A stretch of 64,000 nt of DNA from Coprococcus eutactus (GCF_025149915.1 NZ_CP102278.1:1720001-1784000); one strand, 5' to 3'; shown: positions 35,398 through 43,909, counted from the stretch's first letter. The notes: generated by a model not told the origin, from the letters alone. Program-made: numbers and translations.

Positions 35398-35713
35398 TAA
35401 TGCTTATCACATTCCTTGCTTTTCATTTGTAAGTATATTATACTTTACTCATAAATTCGGTTGTTATAACCACGTAATGAAGATTTAAACAACTTTTTTT
35501 GAAAAAATTTGAGAAAATATATGAATAATATATATTGTGTATGGACAAGGGATAATTTATTACACATATACAATATACTGTGTTTTGAAAAAATATACAT
35601 TCTATAGCTGAAAGCCTGATCGCACCCCTGCATCATGACATCTTGTCACTATAATATACTACGCTGCAGACTGCTGCTCTGCATAGAAATAAATAATAAG
35701 ATGGAGGTTATGT
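35398..35713. other. Divergent intergenic region between pflB and the Crp/Fnr gene
   Basis: Highly AT-rich with no convincing gene; a 63-codon minus frame here has no ribosome site and composition of noncoding DNA. Confidence 0.5.
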
Positions 35714-36409
35714 ATGAAACTTAAAATTCCTCAATATCAATTGTCTGAAGTACTCAACATGATGGCATTCAAAGGAATCTCGGAAGCCGATATCAAAACC
35801 ATGATGGATCTCAGGATCCTGCGCGAACACTATTACAGATACAACTCCACTATATTCAAAGCCGGCGAGATAACCGAGGAGCTTGGAATAGTCATCAAAG
35901 GCCGGGTGATTGTTGAGAATGTTGACTACTGGGGCTCCAAAAGTATCCTGAGTTCAGCACTTCCGGGAAAGGTGTTCGGTGAAACATACGCCCTGTCCGG
36001 ACACAAACTCATGATCGACGCAAGAGCAACAGAGCCTACTATCGTATTCCTGCTCAACGCACAGGATATCATGTCCGGCAAATACAACAGTTATCCGTGG
36101 CATCTGCAAATGCTGAAGAATCTTCTTCTCCTATCATCGAGAAGAAGTCTCACACTCTCTCTTCATATCTTCTATATAAAGCCAAAGAAGATACGTGAGC
36201 GTGTCAGCTATTATCTCTCAGGACTTGCCAGCTCTCTTGGTACAACTGAGTTCGATATCCCATTTAACAGGGAACAGTTTGCCGACTACCTGAATGTCGA
36301 CAGAACCGCACTGTCAAAGGAGCTGTCCAACATGCAGAGTGAAGGACTTATAGAGTTCAAAAAGAATCATTTCAAACTGTTGGAGCTTGACCACGAGGAA
36401 TTGACATAA
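35714..36409 (+). CDS. Crp/Fnr family transcriptional regulator
   Basis: 231 residues. The N-terminal cyclic-nucleotide-binding-like beta-roll (IFKAGEITEELGIVIKGRVI, residues ~48-68) and C-terminal winged helix (FNREQFADYLNVDRTALSKE near residue 190) are clear. It lacks the N-terminal Cys cluster of oxygen-sensing Fnr and has no obvious cAMP pocket Arg-Ser pair, so the ligand is unknown. ATGGAGG lies upstream of the start. Divergent placement next to pflBA suggests control of fermentation genes, by inference. Confidence 0.9.
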   Translation: MKLKIPQYQLSEVLNMMAFKGISEADIKTMMDLRILREHYYRYNSTIFKAGEITEELGIVIKGRVIVENVDYWGSKSILSSALPGKVFGETYALSGHKLMIDARATEPTIVFLLNAQDIMSGKYNSYPWHLQMLKNLLLLSSRRSLTLSLHIFYIKPKKIRERVSYYLSGLASSLGTTEFDIPFNREQFADYLNVDRTALSKELSNMQSEGLIEFKKNHFKLLELDHEELT

Positions 36410-36446
36410 TACTACTATTCTGAATCCAGTACAAGTCTATCTTATG

Positions 36447-36487
36447 GTTACCGGGTGCGGAATTGTAAAATGCCAGCACCCGGTAAC
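36447..36487. terminator. Hairpin between convergent crp/fnr-like gene and ftsH
   Basis: 12-bp perfect stem GTTACCGGGTGC/GCACCCGGTAAC with a 17-base loop; weak T-tracts on both sides. Confidence 0.6.
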
Positions 36488-36507
36488 TGAAATTATATCT
36501 AAGAGAA

Positions 36508-38328
36508 TCATGAATTCAATATCTTCATAAACTCCTCGCCTGTGATCGTCTCCTTCTGATACAGATAATTGGAAAGCTCATCAAGCTTCGCTCTGTTCTC
36601 GAGGATAATGGTTGCCGCCTTCTCATGCTGCTTTCTTATAAGCTCCACAACCTTCTTGTCTATGAGTGTCTGCGTCTCTGCCGAGCACGAAAGTGATGAA
36701 TCACCGCCAAGGTATTTGTTAGTTTCTACCTCCATGGCTACCATATCAAAATCTTTGCTCATTCCGTATTTGGTGATCATAGCTCTTGCAAGCTTTGTTG
36801 CCTGTTCTATATCGTTGGAGGCTCCCGTTGTAATAGATCCAAATACTATCTCCTCCGCAGCTCTTCCGCCTGTGAGTGTCGCTATCTTATTCTCAATCTC
36901 TTCCTTGGTCATAAGGTAATGGTTGCCCTCATCGACCTGCATGGTGTAACCAAGGGCTCCTGAAGTTCTAGGAACTATGGTTATCTTCTGGACTGGCGCC
37001 GAATCAGTCTGCTTGGCAGCTACAAGCGCATGTCCGATCTCATGGTATGACACGACAAGCTTCTCCTTGTCTGTAAGTATCGCATTCTTTCTCTGGTAAC
37101 CTGCAATTACGACCTCTATGCTCTCTTCCATATCGGCCTGTGTCACGAAGCCTCTGCCGGCTCTGACAGCCCTGAGCGCCGCCTCATTTACAATATTTGC
37201 GAGCTCGGCACCTGATGCACCTGATGCCATTCTGGCTATCTTATTGAAGTCTACATTGTCTCCTATCTTGACCTTCTTGGCGTGAACCTTAAGTATATCC
37301 TCACGTCCCTTGAGATCCGGAAGTTCCACAGGTACTCGTCTGTCAAATCTTCCCGGTCTGAGCAGTGCAGGATCAAGTGAATCCGGTCTGTTGGTTGCTG
37401 CAAGGATGATGACACCATTGTTACCCTCGAATCCATCCATCTCGGTGAGGAGCTGGTTAAGTGTCTGCTCACGCTCGTCATTGCCTCCTATCTGTCCGTC
37501 TCTCTTCTTACCTATGGCATCTATCTCATCGATGAACACTATACATGGAGCCTTTTCCTTTGCCTGCTGAAACAGATCTCTCACCTTTGAGGCTCCCATA
37601 CCTACGAACATCTCAACGAATTCTGAACCGGACATTGAGAAAAATGGTACATTTGCCTCTCCGGCTACAGCCTTGGCAAGCATGGTCTTACCTGTTCCCG
37701 GAGGACCCACAAGAAGAATACCCTTCGGCATGGAAGCGCCGATCTCCTTGTACTTTCCAGGATTGTGAAGATACTCAACTATCTCAGCCAGATTCTCCTT
37801 TGCCTCATCCTCTCCGGCGACATCTGTAAACTTTATTCCCTCTGTAGAATTAACATATATCTTCGCATTGCTCTTGCCCATTCCAAACATCATGGAATTC
37901 TTGCCGCCCCCGGCGTGCTTCATCATCTGATTGGCAAGCATTCTTCCAAGTAATGTGAATATAAGTATAGGCACGATCCAACTGAGTATAAAGCTGAGTA
38001 TCGGTGATGTCTGCTTGATCTCCTGACCTGAGAACTTGGCTCCCGACTTGTAAAGTCTCTCGGTTAAGTTCTCATCACTCACCATAGCAGTCTTGTACAC
38101 CTTCTTGTCATCCTTGCCTGTGAAATAGATGACATTTGACTGGGTCTCAATATCTACCTCGTCGATCTTCTTGTCCTCTGTCATGGATATGAATGTACCG
38201 TAATCCACATCCTCTATACTTCTCTCAGTAAACCAGGGAACAACTATAATATTAAGAAGCATGATTACTGCGAGCACGATCAGATAATAAAATATCAGCG
38301 GCTTTTTGGGCTGTTTTACTTCCTTCAT
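36508..38328 (-). CDS. ftsH: ATP-dependent zinc metalloprotease FtsH
   Basis: 606 residues from the ATG at 38328, chosen for AAGGAGG just upstream; a 23-codon extension lacks a ribosome site. The order is: N-terminal membrane helix ([15 protein letters not shown]), an extracytoplasmic domain, a second helix (residues ~110-130), and the AAA domain with Walker A GPPGTGKT near residue 205. Walker [30 protein letters not shown] and the M41 zinc site HEIGH near residue 425 follow. It degrades misfolded membrane proteins and some regulators. Complete and standard. Confidence 0.97.
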   Translation of the reverse strand: MKEVKQPKKPLIFYYLIVLAVIMLLNIIVVPWFTERSIEDVDYGTFISMTEDKKIDEVDIETQSNVIYFTGKDDKKVYKTAMVSDENLTERLYKSGAKFSGQEIKQTSPILSFILSWIVPILIFTLLGRMLANQMMKHAGGGKNSMMFGMGKSNAKIYVNSTEGIKFTDVAGEDEAKENLAEIVEYLHNPGKYKEIGASMPKGILLVGPPGTGKTMLAKAVAGEANVPFFSMSGSEFVEMFVGMGASKVRDLFQQAKEKAPCIVFIDEIDAIGKKRDGQIGGNDEREQTLNQLLTEMDGFEGNNGVIILAATNRPDSLDPALLRPGRFDRRVPVELPDLKGREDILKVHAKKVKIGDNVDFNKIARMASGASGAELANIVNEAALRAVRAGRGFVTQADMEESIEVVIAGYQRKNAILTDKEKLVVSYHEIGHALVAAKQTDSAPVQKITIVPRTSGALGYTMQVDEGNHYLMTKEEIENKIATLTGGRAAEEIVFGSITTGASNDIEQATKLARAMITKYGMSKDFDMVAMEVETNKYLGGDSSLSCSAETQTLIDKKVVELIRKQHEKAATIILENRAKLDELSNYLYQKETITGEEFMKILNS

Positions 38329-38494
38329 ATAAAAATCCTCCTTGTAATATTTTTTAGGATATATATGTCTGACACAATACAAAAACGCCATTATCATATA
38401 TATTATTCTAACCTTATATCACAAGGAGGATTTATTCAATTAATTATTTCTAAAATTTGTATAACTCTTTTGAAAATATAGACAAAATTATAAA
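38329..38494. other. Promoter side of ftsH, no gene
   Basis: AT-rich upstream region of ftsH. No coding or RNA gene seen until the inverted repeat at 38495. Confidence 0.45.
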
Positions 38495-38714
38495 TATTGC
38501 TTACAGTACAGCCATGTGGGCAGCTTCGGGCTGATCAGTCAGCACCTCCATTAACCATTCTCATGGATTTCAGCATCACATTCTGATGCCTAAAGAACAA
38601 TTATTATATATCTGATATCTATTCAACACTCTTATAAGTTAACCAATACCCATTATCTATTAACCGGTGACTATTAACAGTTCAAGCCCGCCTTCCTTAA
38701 AGAAGAATACCATT

Positions 38715-38788
38715 TGGGTTCTTGTACAGGGATCGAACCTGTATTCATGCTGTTGCAGAGCATTGTCTTACCATTTGACCAACAAGAT
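38715..38788 (-). tRNA. tRNA-Cys(GCA)-like, divergent
   Basis: 74 nt with encoded CCA. The D-arm is GTC/GAC, the anticodon stem ATGCT/AGCAT with loop CTGCAAC (anticodon GCA), and the T-arm ACAGG-TTCGATC-CCTGT. Acceptor ATCTTGT pairs with ACAAGAA except the first pair, which is A1:A72. The discriminator is C rather than the U usual for tRNA-Cys. The acceptor is AT-rich and unlike the housekeeping tRNA-Cys of Firmicutes. It lies five bases after the class II tRNA. Confidence 0.75.
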
Positions 38789-38793
38789 AATTT

Positions 38794-38885
38794 TGGCGCG
38801 ATTAGAGGGAGTCGAACCCTCGCGGCAAATATTTTTTGCCCTATGACTGTTTAGCCATTCCCTTAAACCACTTGGGTATAAACGC
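38794..38885 (-). tRNA. Class II (Ser-like) tRNA with abnormal anticodon loop
   Basis: 92 nt with encoded CCA. Acceptor GCGTTTA pairs with TAATCGC except a T4:T69 mismatch. The D-arm CCC-AAGTGGTTTAA-GGG is Ser-like, the long variable arm has stem GGCAAA/TTTGCC, the T-arm is GAGGG-TTCGACT-CCCTC, and the discriminator is G as in tRNA-Ser. The anticodon stem ATGGC/GTCAT closes a loop of only six bases (TAAACA), so the anticodon cannot be assigned. It may be a pseudo-tRNA, a decoy, or a specialised tRNA. Confidence 0.7.
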
Positions 38886-38982
38886 TTAAGTACACACTTA
38901 TCGCCGTGTGCTGCGGACTGAATAGAAGCTATTCGTACTGTAAGCAATACTTATGAAGAATTTGCCTGTCCGTTCTGAAATA

Positions 38983-39633
38983 TCAGAACTCTACATATGT
39001 GGTCGCATTCGATATTCTTATAGCACTCTCAAGATTAGCTTTAAGCTCATCCTGTCTGCCCTGTAAGTCTCCAACAACCTTTTCAGCGTCAATTGGATCC
39101 ACCATGCTGTATACAAGATTATCGCAGTAGGCAGATATACTTTTCAGACTGTCGTCACTGAGAACCTTCTTATCACTTGAAGCAAGCGCTGTACTCATGG
39201 CCTCCTTCTGTCTGTCGGCATTCTCCTGTGACTTATTGATAGCCATCTTGGCCTTGGTGAAATCGTTATTTATCTTTCTGATAAGAGCGTCATCAAAGTT
39301 AGTATTTGAGAAACTTCTTCCAAGTAAAGTCTTTCTGAGATTGATTGCCGCTGCCCTCGTCATGGTCACCCCTGCCACCTCTATATCCGTAGTGGCATTT
39401 GCAAGCAGGATCGCTGCATCAAGCCTGTTGTATCTGCTTATGAGATCCCTTATACTCTGAAGATCCGCCCTCGCCTCGTCATCAAACTCCTGCACGCTCT
39501 TCTTACCACCGATAACGATATCATCTGATGTCTTTTTCACTGTCACAAAACTGGCTCTGTCTATGGCATCATTGATCTTCTTTATCAGAAGGTCTCTCTC
39601 ATCCAGAGCTCTTGTCACTATCATTTTCTCCAT
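38983..39633 (-). CDS. Helical protein of unknown function, phage-type family
   Basis: 216 residues, all-helical, with N-terminal MIVTRALDERDLLIKKINDA, a middle LISRYNRLDAAILLANATT followed by VAGVTMTRAAAI, and an end NLESAIRISNATTYVEF. I recall related proteins in phages and bacterial accessory loci without assigned function, so the family match is tentative. GGAGG precedes the ATG at 39633. It is the last protein gene before the tRNA pair and lies in line with the RNA-repair genes upstream, which suggests an RNA-linked role by inference only. Confidence 0.65.
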   Translation of the reverse strand: MEKMIVTRALDERDLLIKKINDAIDRASFVTVKKTSDDIVIGGKKSVQEFDDEARADLQSIRDLISRYNRLDAAILLANATTDIEVAGVTMTRAAAINLRKTLLGRSFSNTNFDDALIRKINNDFTKAKMAINKSQENADRQKEAMSTALASSDKKVLSDDSLKSISAYCDNLVYSMVDPIDAEKVVGDLQGRQDELKANLESAIRISNATTYVEF

Positions 39634-39759
39634 AATATTCGTATCCTCCTTATTTTAATAATTACATTTATATGTTATCCCCTTTTATTTCAGGTGATTT
39701 TTAACATCTGGCTCTTCAAATATGATCTGTTCATTACGATATTTGCTATCTCTAACGAA

Positions 39760-40542
39760 CTAATTCCATACCACAGGCACCATATCATAATATATAAGTC
39801 TGTGCTTCGTATCCACGTACATATCCTCGTGATAATGTCCGAAGTACCACATGGAATATTCAAGTTTTCCTTCAAGTTCCTCAAAGAAATCCGTCAGTAT
39901 ATTCTGAGCGTACAATTCATGCAGGCGTCCCTGCATCCTCTTTATATCTTCAAGCTTCAGCTGTATAGTGTTTGATGCGCAATGGGTTATGACATAGTCG
40001 ACCTTGTAATCACAGCTCTCAAGATTTACCCTTGCTTCCTCTATCTCTGTATCTGTCGGAAGCTCCTGTTTCCACCATGATGTGTTCAATATTCTGAACG
40101 GTCTGCCACTCCCCATTGCCAAATTATATTTATGCTCGAACAAAGGATCATCCTTATCAAGCACGCCACCGCTTATATCGTGGCTCTGTGCTCCTCCGAA
40201 CGTAAAATATCTTTTTCCCTCTATATCGAATACCTGTCCGCGCTCAAGAAGTATCACCTTATCACGGACTATATGCCGCACTTTGCCACCATGCCACTTC
40301 TCCACCGGGTATTCATCTATCATATTGTAATTCTCATGATTTCCCTGAACCCATAGAAGTGTAAATGACTGCTTTGCGAAGAATTCACAGTCCTGTTCAA
40401 AGGACTCTCCTTTTGCCCAGAGCAAACCAAGATCCCCGCATACGATCACTGTATCATTTTCAGTTAGATCCGGGCAGCAGGAAAATCCTCCTGACATAAA
40501 TCTCCCAAACCTCCCGTGACAGTCGCCTGTAATATAAATCAT
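39760..40542 (-). CDS. Calcineurin-like metallophosphoesterase
   Basis: 260 residues. The binuclear metal motifs are in order: GDCHG near residue 6, VCGDLGLLW near residue 34, GNHEN near residue 67, THC near residue 188 and GHYH near residue 236. Such enzymes hydrolyse phosphomono- or diesters, and some open 2',3'-cyclic phosphates left by RNases. The neighbours (PARG-like, Thg1-like, RNA ligase) make an RNA-end-processing role plausible. Substrate not determinable from sequence. Confidence 0.88.
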   Translation of the reverse strand: MIYITGDCHGRFGRFMSGGFSCCPDLTENDTVIVCGDLGLLWAKGESFEQDCEFFAKQSFTLLWVQGNHENYNMIDEYPVEKWHGGKVRHIVRDKVILLERGQVFDIEGKRYFTFGGAQSHDISGGVLDKDDPLFEHKYNLAMGSGRPFRILNTSWWKQELPTDTEIEEARVNLESCDYKVDYVITHCASNTIQLKLEDIKRMQGRLHELYAQNILTDFFEELEGKLEYSMWYFGHYHEDMYVDTKHRLIYYDMVPVVWN

Positions 40543-40557
40543 TTCAAAATCACTCCT

Positions 40558-40644
40558 TTATTTAATTGCCTTGTAATCCGGCTCATCCGGCAGACTTATG
40601 TTCGCCTTTGCATACTCAAGTCTTCTCTCGTACCAGTTTGTTTT
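40558..40644 (-). pseudogene. C-terminal relic of a lost gene
   Basis: A 28-codon open stretch between two stops encodes NWYERRLEYAKANISLPDEP and ends DYKAIK. It reads as genuine coding sequence for a protein tail, with no start or body. It sits between the PARG-like and phosphoesterase genes and implies that a gene of the cluster was deleted. Confidence 0.45.
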
Positions 40645-41487
40645 TTACAATGAACTTAATACGCTATTAAACACTCTGTAATTGGAATCGTCGCTTGGTC
40701 TGCAATACACAGCAAACTCGATATTCTTAAATGCGTACATATAATCCCTCACCACATTTGCCGCAGCAGTTGCCACGACCTGCGGTTCGTTACAGAATGC
40801 TCCGCAACCAAACGCCCCGAGTATTACTGTGTCTGCATGATTCATAACCGCGCTGTCAAGTATTCTTCTGAGTCTTTTCTCATGGATGACCTGAAGTTCT
40901 CTATTGCGGGGTTTCACCGCTCTCGTTCCATCTCCGGAATTATATCTATTGCTGGGGGTTTCCCTGAGATTTGGCGCCGCACATGTGATCACGTCAACTA
41001 TATACCAGTCATCACGCTCCATTAGTTCCGGACGATCTGTATCAGTCTTAAACACAACGATATCCGGAGTGTATATGATGTCATCGTTATGTATCGGATC
41101 ATGTGCCGCTCTGTGCGGTGTGTAGAACATCCCCCACATATCAGGGGTGTTCAGACAGAAATACAGATTGGAACATCTGCAGAGACATTCCTCCTGCGCC
41201 CCCGCACCATTTACAACTCCGCCGCCTGGATTTGTCGCTGATGCAAAGTTATGCACTGCTACGTGATTTCCTTTATAGGCCTTTGCCGCCTCATAGGTTC
41301 TCTTCTTTGAGACAACCACATTTGCCTTCTTGTAAATATTCAGTTCAGGCGTTGGTATAACCTCCGCCTCTGCTATAAAGCGCTGATTTGCCACCGATAT
41401 CTTTGTGACAGCTGAAAGCTCAGCATCCGTCTTGCACATGCGCTCTGTATCCTGAAATATACTTCTGTTCATCTCTCTGCGATCCAT
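40645..41487 (-). CDS. TIGR02452-type microbial PARG-like protein (macrodomain)
   Basis: 280 residues. The poly(ADP-ribose) glycohydrolase signature GGGVVNGAGAQEE near residue 87 contains the catalytic pair of Glu, preceded by NFASATNP. FGCGAFCNEP near residue 225 is the phosphate loop of the macrodomain. Microbial PARGs remove ADP-ribose from proteins or nucleic acids, including phosphorylated RNA ends for some family members. Placement beside an RNA ligase and a Thg1-like enzyme suggests RNA de-ADP-ribosylation, which is inference. Confidence 0.88.
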   Translation of the reverse strand: MDRREMNRSIFQDTERMCKTDAELSAVTKISVANQRFIAEAEVIPTPELNIYKKANVVVSKKRTYEAAKAYKGNHVAVHNFASATNPGGGVVNGAGAQEECLCRCSNLYFCLNTPDMWGMFYTPHRAAHDPIHNDDIIYTPDIVVFKTDTDRPELMERDDWYIVDVITCAAPNLRETPSNRYNSGDGTRAVKPRNRELQVIHEKRLRRILDSAVMNHADTVILGAFGCGAFCNEPQVVATAAANVVRDYMYAFKNIEFAVYCRPSDDSNYRVFNSVLSSL

Positions 41488-41574
41488 ATTTTTTACACCC
41501 CTTTGATATTATGCTATTACATTACTCTATTATCCTGTTAGTTTTTTAACCTGCTATTCCAATACTCTCTGTTT

Positions 41575-42329
41575 TTACTGCTCTCCAATATATATAAGAT
41601 GGTCAACATACTCTCTTTCCTCGCCCTTGAATATCGGTATATCATTGTCTATCATCCATCCTCTGGAATTTTCGTTGCTGCTGTCTCCTGTACATGACGG
41701 GACTTCATCTGCCTGTCCCCTGATGCAACAGCTTCCCCTCTTGCATGTCACCGAAAAGTCATTCCAGTTTATATTCTTCTCAAGCATCAGCATATCCTGT
41801 ATATCACTGGTGGACTTGCCATGCATCTGCTTCTGTGAGAAATTGGCATGCCCAACCATCTGTATCGAATTGCGGGATGCGTCGAGCTGCCTCCAATATA
41901 TGAGATTCGTCACCTCTTCCTTCGGTATATTGAAGCATCTTGAATCAAACATCGCCCCAGTCTGGCAAATACTTGATTGAACCTCATCGTGGCCATGGAG
42001 GCGGATACGGAGCAAAGCTTCTGTACCTCGTAGTCAAACCACGCCGAGGAGTTGATCTTTTCATAATCCACAAGTATGAGCGTGATCTCATCCGACTGGG
42101 TATATCCAAGCACACATCCCTGGATATTCTCACACAGGTATTTCATGGTCTCCTGCATAGCTCTCATAAAAACCGAATCAAACGGCCTCTTAAAATTTCT
42201 TGTATATGTATGAAATGCCTTGCCATCTATTCGTATCGCAACCGGACAACGTCTCATAAGCTTTGTCTTCGGTATCTGCTCATAAAAATCCTTCATTCTG
42301 GTACCTATATCATCTCGAAGTCTTGCCAC
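41575..42329 (-). pseudogene. Thg1-like tRNA 3'-5' polymerase, frameshifted
   Basis: Two overlapping minus frames together make a full Thg1/TLP protein. The first (from GTG 42329) carries the catalytic core: AIRIDGKAFHTYTRNFKRPF with its metal-binding Asp near residue 35, then GYTQSDEITLIL with the D-E pair near residue 77. It goes off at a GGGG run around 41957. The second resumes with AMFDSRCFNIPKEEVTNLIY and NSIQMVGHANFS, QMHGKSTSDIQDML, the expected C-terminal half. One base missing in the G-run explains it: indel mutation, sequencing error or programmed -1 frameshift. TLPs add nucleotides to the 5' end of tRNAs. Confidence 0.88.
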
Positions 42330-42344
42330 ACTGCCACTTCCTTT

Positions 42345-42416
42345 CTTTCATATCTTTTAAATCTTTCATATATTTCAAGTCGTTCATATCTTTCAAATCT
42401 TCCGTATATTCATTTA
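42345..42416. repeat. Four degenerate 18-bp tandem repeats
   Basis: Units like CTTTCATATCTTTTAAAT repeat at 42345, 42363, 42381 and 42399. On the minus strand the period codes for repeated D-L-K-D-M-K hexapeptides in an open frame just ahead of the Thg1-like start. Either a short coiled-coil leader or a noncoding spacer. Confidence 0.6.
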
Positions 42417-42510
42417 CTAATATAGCCTAGTTTATATCACATCCGGCTGATTGACTATAAACCCGTAGTTTAAAAATCTAAGTGTTCCTCTTTACGCTTA
42501 TAGCCGTGTA

Positions 42511-43443
42511 TCAAAGCTCCCATTCTTTTCTGAATATCTCTATTCCAACCTTCATACACATCTTTCCGGCATAGTTTCCAGCCTTCTGAATGATTTCGGG
42601 CTCCTCTTTCAGACAGTCTTCATAAATTCTCTTTGGAAGATTCTTATAAATAATCTGCAAATCCTTCCTCTCGATTTTTTCGGGCATTATTCCTTCATCC
42701 ACAAGCTTATTTACTATTTTCCGCACCCTGGCCTCTGTGACGATCGTTCGGACATATCTTTCTGCCTCATCCATGTCTGCTTTTCTCTGTGAATCATCCC
42801 TTTTCCTCATATTTTGCCTGCGGTTATCCACCTTTATCTCATAAAATTCCGGATTTACATACTTCAAAACATGTGGCTCACGTCCCTCCAAAAGAGCCGT
42901 CTGGTTCTTTATGACAATTCCCTCCTGCTTTTTTCCATAGGCGGGATCATTTGCAAACTGTTTACAGTGATCCCAGCTTATAAATTTCCCATAATAGAGT
43001 TCATGTACATATGGAATGTCACATTCATCTGCAATAGATTTCACAGAGTCCTGAGGCAGCCACTGATCAGCATCTCCATCGAATATGCTGAACAGATAAA
43101 ATTTGTCATAGTTATCTTTTTCATATATCACCGTATGTTTCACAAGCCACTCTCCGAAAAATATGTAATGTGGATACCTTGCAAATGGTTCCTTGTCCAT
43201 TTTCTGAACGTATTCCCAGAAACCTCTTAAGTTCTGGTCCTTACTCAGCTCATTATTGCGGCTGAACGCTCTGAGAACATCCTCTTTTTCGTCATACCGT
43301 ATACTTGCATTGGCCCCATCCATTTTTTCCGTGATACTGATGATATCTCCAACCTGAAATGCCCCTGTGTTTACCGGGAGTGTGATGTCATCGAGCACTG
43401 TTTCTCTTTCCCTTACCACCTGGATATCTATATATTTCTTCAC
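42511..43443 (-). CDS. RNA ligase (covalent nucleotidyltransferase family)
   Basis: About 310 residues from a GTG at 43443, preferred because GGAGG lies eight bases upstream; an in-frame ATG at 43467 is also possible. Motif I is EKMDGANASI with the adenylated Lys near residue 40. Further nucleotidyltransferase motifs are FFGEWLV (motif III-like), KKQEGIVIKN (motif IV) and HVLKYVNPEFYEIK (motif V). A C-terminal helical domain (~residues 215-310) would bind RNA. It joins RNA 3'-OH and 5'-phosphate ends using ATP. It is the first gene of the minus-strand RNA-repair series ending in the two tRNAs. Confidence 0.88.
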   Translation of the reverse strand: MKKYIDIQVVRERETVLDDITLPVNTGAFQVGDIISITEKMDGANASIRYDEKEDVLRAFSRNNELSKDQNLRGFWEYVQKMDKEPFARYPHYIFFGEWLVKHTVIYEKDNYDKFYLFSIFDGDADQWLPQDSVKSIADECDIPYVHELYYGKFISWDHCKQFANDPAYGKKQEGIVIKNQTALLEGREPHVLKYVNPEFYEIKVDNRRQNMRKRDDSQRKADMDEAERYVRTIVTEARVRKIVNKLVDEGIMPEKIERKDLQIIYKNLPKRIYEDCLKEEPEIIQKAGNYAGKMCMKVGIEIFRKEWEL

Positions 43444-43879
43444 AATCAACCTCCAAATTTTTGACATTTAACAGATCTGCTTGCAACGCATTATAGCTAG
43501 TGTTTCTGCCGTTTTCAACGCATCTCAAGCAACTTCTGCATTTTCAGCCAAACGCTGATTTTCAGCCATTTGTGGGCATTTTCAGGGATAAAAAAATTTG
43601 TTACCCCTGCACAAAACTTAAGCTGGAACATAAGGTTAATTTCTACCCCATAGACAAATAAAATGTAGAACATAAGATAACCGATTTTACCCCATGCACA
43701 AAAACGGGCAAGAAAACGACATGCCCGAAGCTTCCCAGGCACATAATGAATTGTTTCCCCAAGGTTGAATAGTCTCACCAAATATAGTATTCTTAAAGTT
43801 TATGATAAAATATAATCCATAATCACTGTCATATGGTCCTCAAATATACTGATTTAGTAATAAATAACTTTCAACACAT
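43444..43879. other. Intergenic region with degenerate short repeats
   Basis: No convincing gene; an 88-codon minus frame (43515-43781) has no ribosome site. Three spaced copies of a TACCCC..GCACAAAA-like element at about 43600, 43645 and 43690, and two copies of GGAACATAAG/AGAACATAAG, give the stretch a repetitive, possibly decayed character. Confidence 0.4.
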
Positions 43880-43909
43880 TTGACTTATGGTCTCAAGAAT
43901 ATTTATAAT
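43880..43909 (+). promoter_or_regulatory. Promoter of the dGTPase gene
   Basis: TTGACT (43880-43885) and TATAAT (43904-43909) with 18-base spacing, 82 bases before the start codon. Confidence 0.65.

Larger units (their letters stand above)
38495..38949. repeat. 455-bp unit with perfect 15-bp terminal inverted repeats enclosing two tRNA genes
   Basis: TATTGCTTACAGTAC at 38495-38509 is exactly inverted as GTACTGTAAGCAATA at 38935-38949. A perfect 15-base pair over 455 bp is very unlikely by chance. Two explanations fit: the ends of a small mobile element, or a processing stem in the primary transcript that brackets the two tRNAs as in rRNA precursors. No clear target duplication is seen next to the arms. 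Confidence 0.75.

Noticed and set aside
35445..35636. 63-codon minus frame between pflB and the Crp/Fnr gene
   Set aside because: No ribosome site, composition of AT-rich noncoding DNA.
38329..38397. N-terminal extension of FtsH
   Set aside because: AAGGAGG sits just before the ATG at 38328, whose product begins like other FtsH proteins ahead of the first membrane helix.
43515..43781. 88-codon minus frame upstream of the dGTPase gene
   Set aside because: No start signal; the stretch consists of degenerate short repeats.
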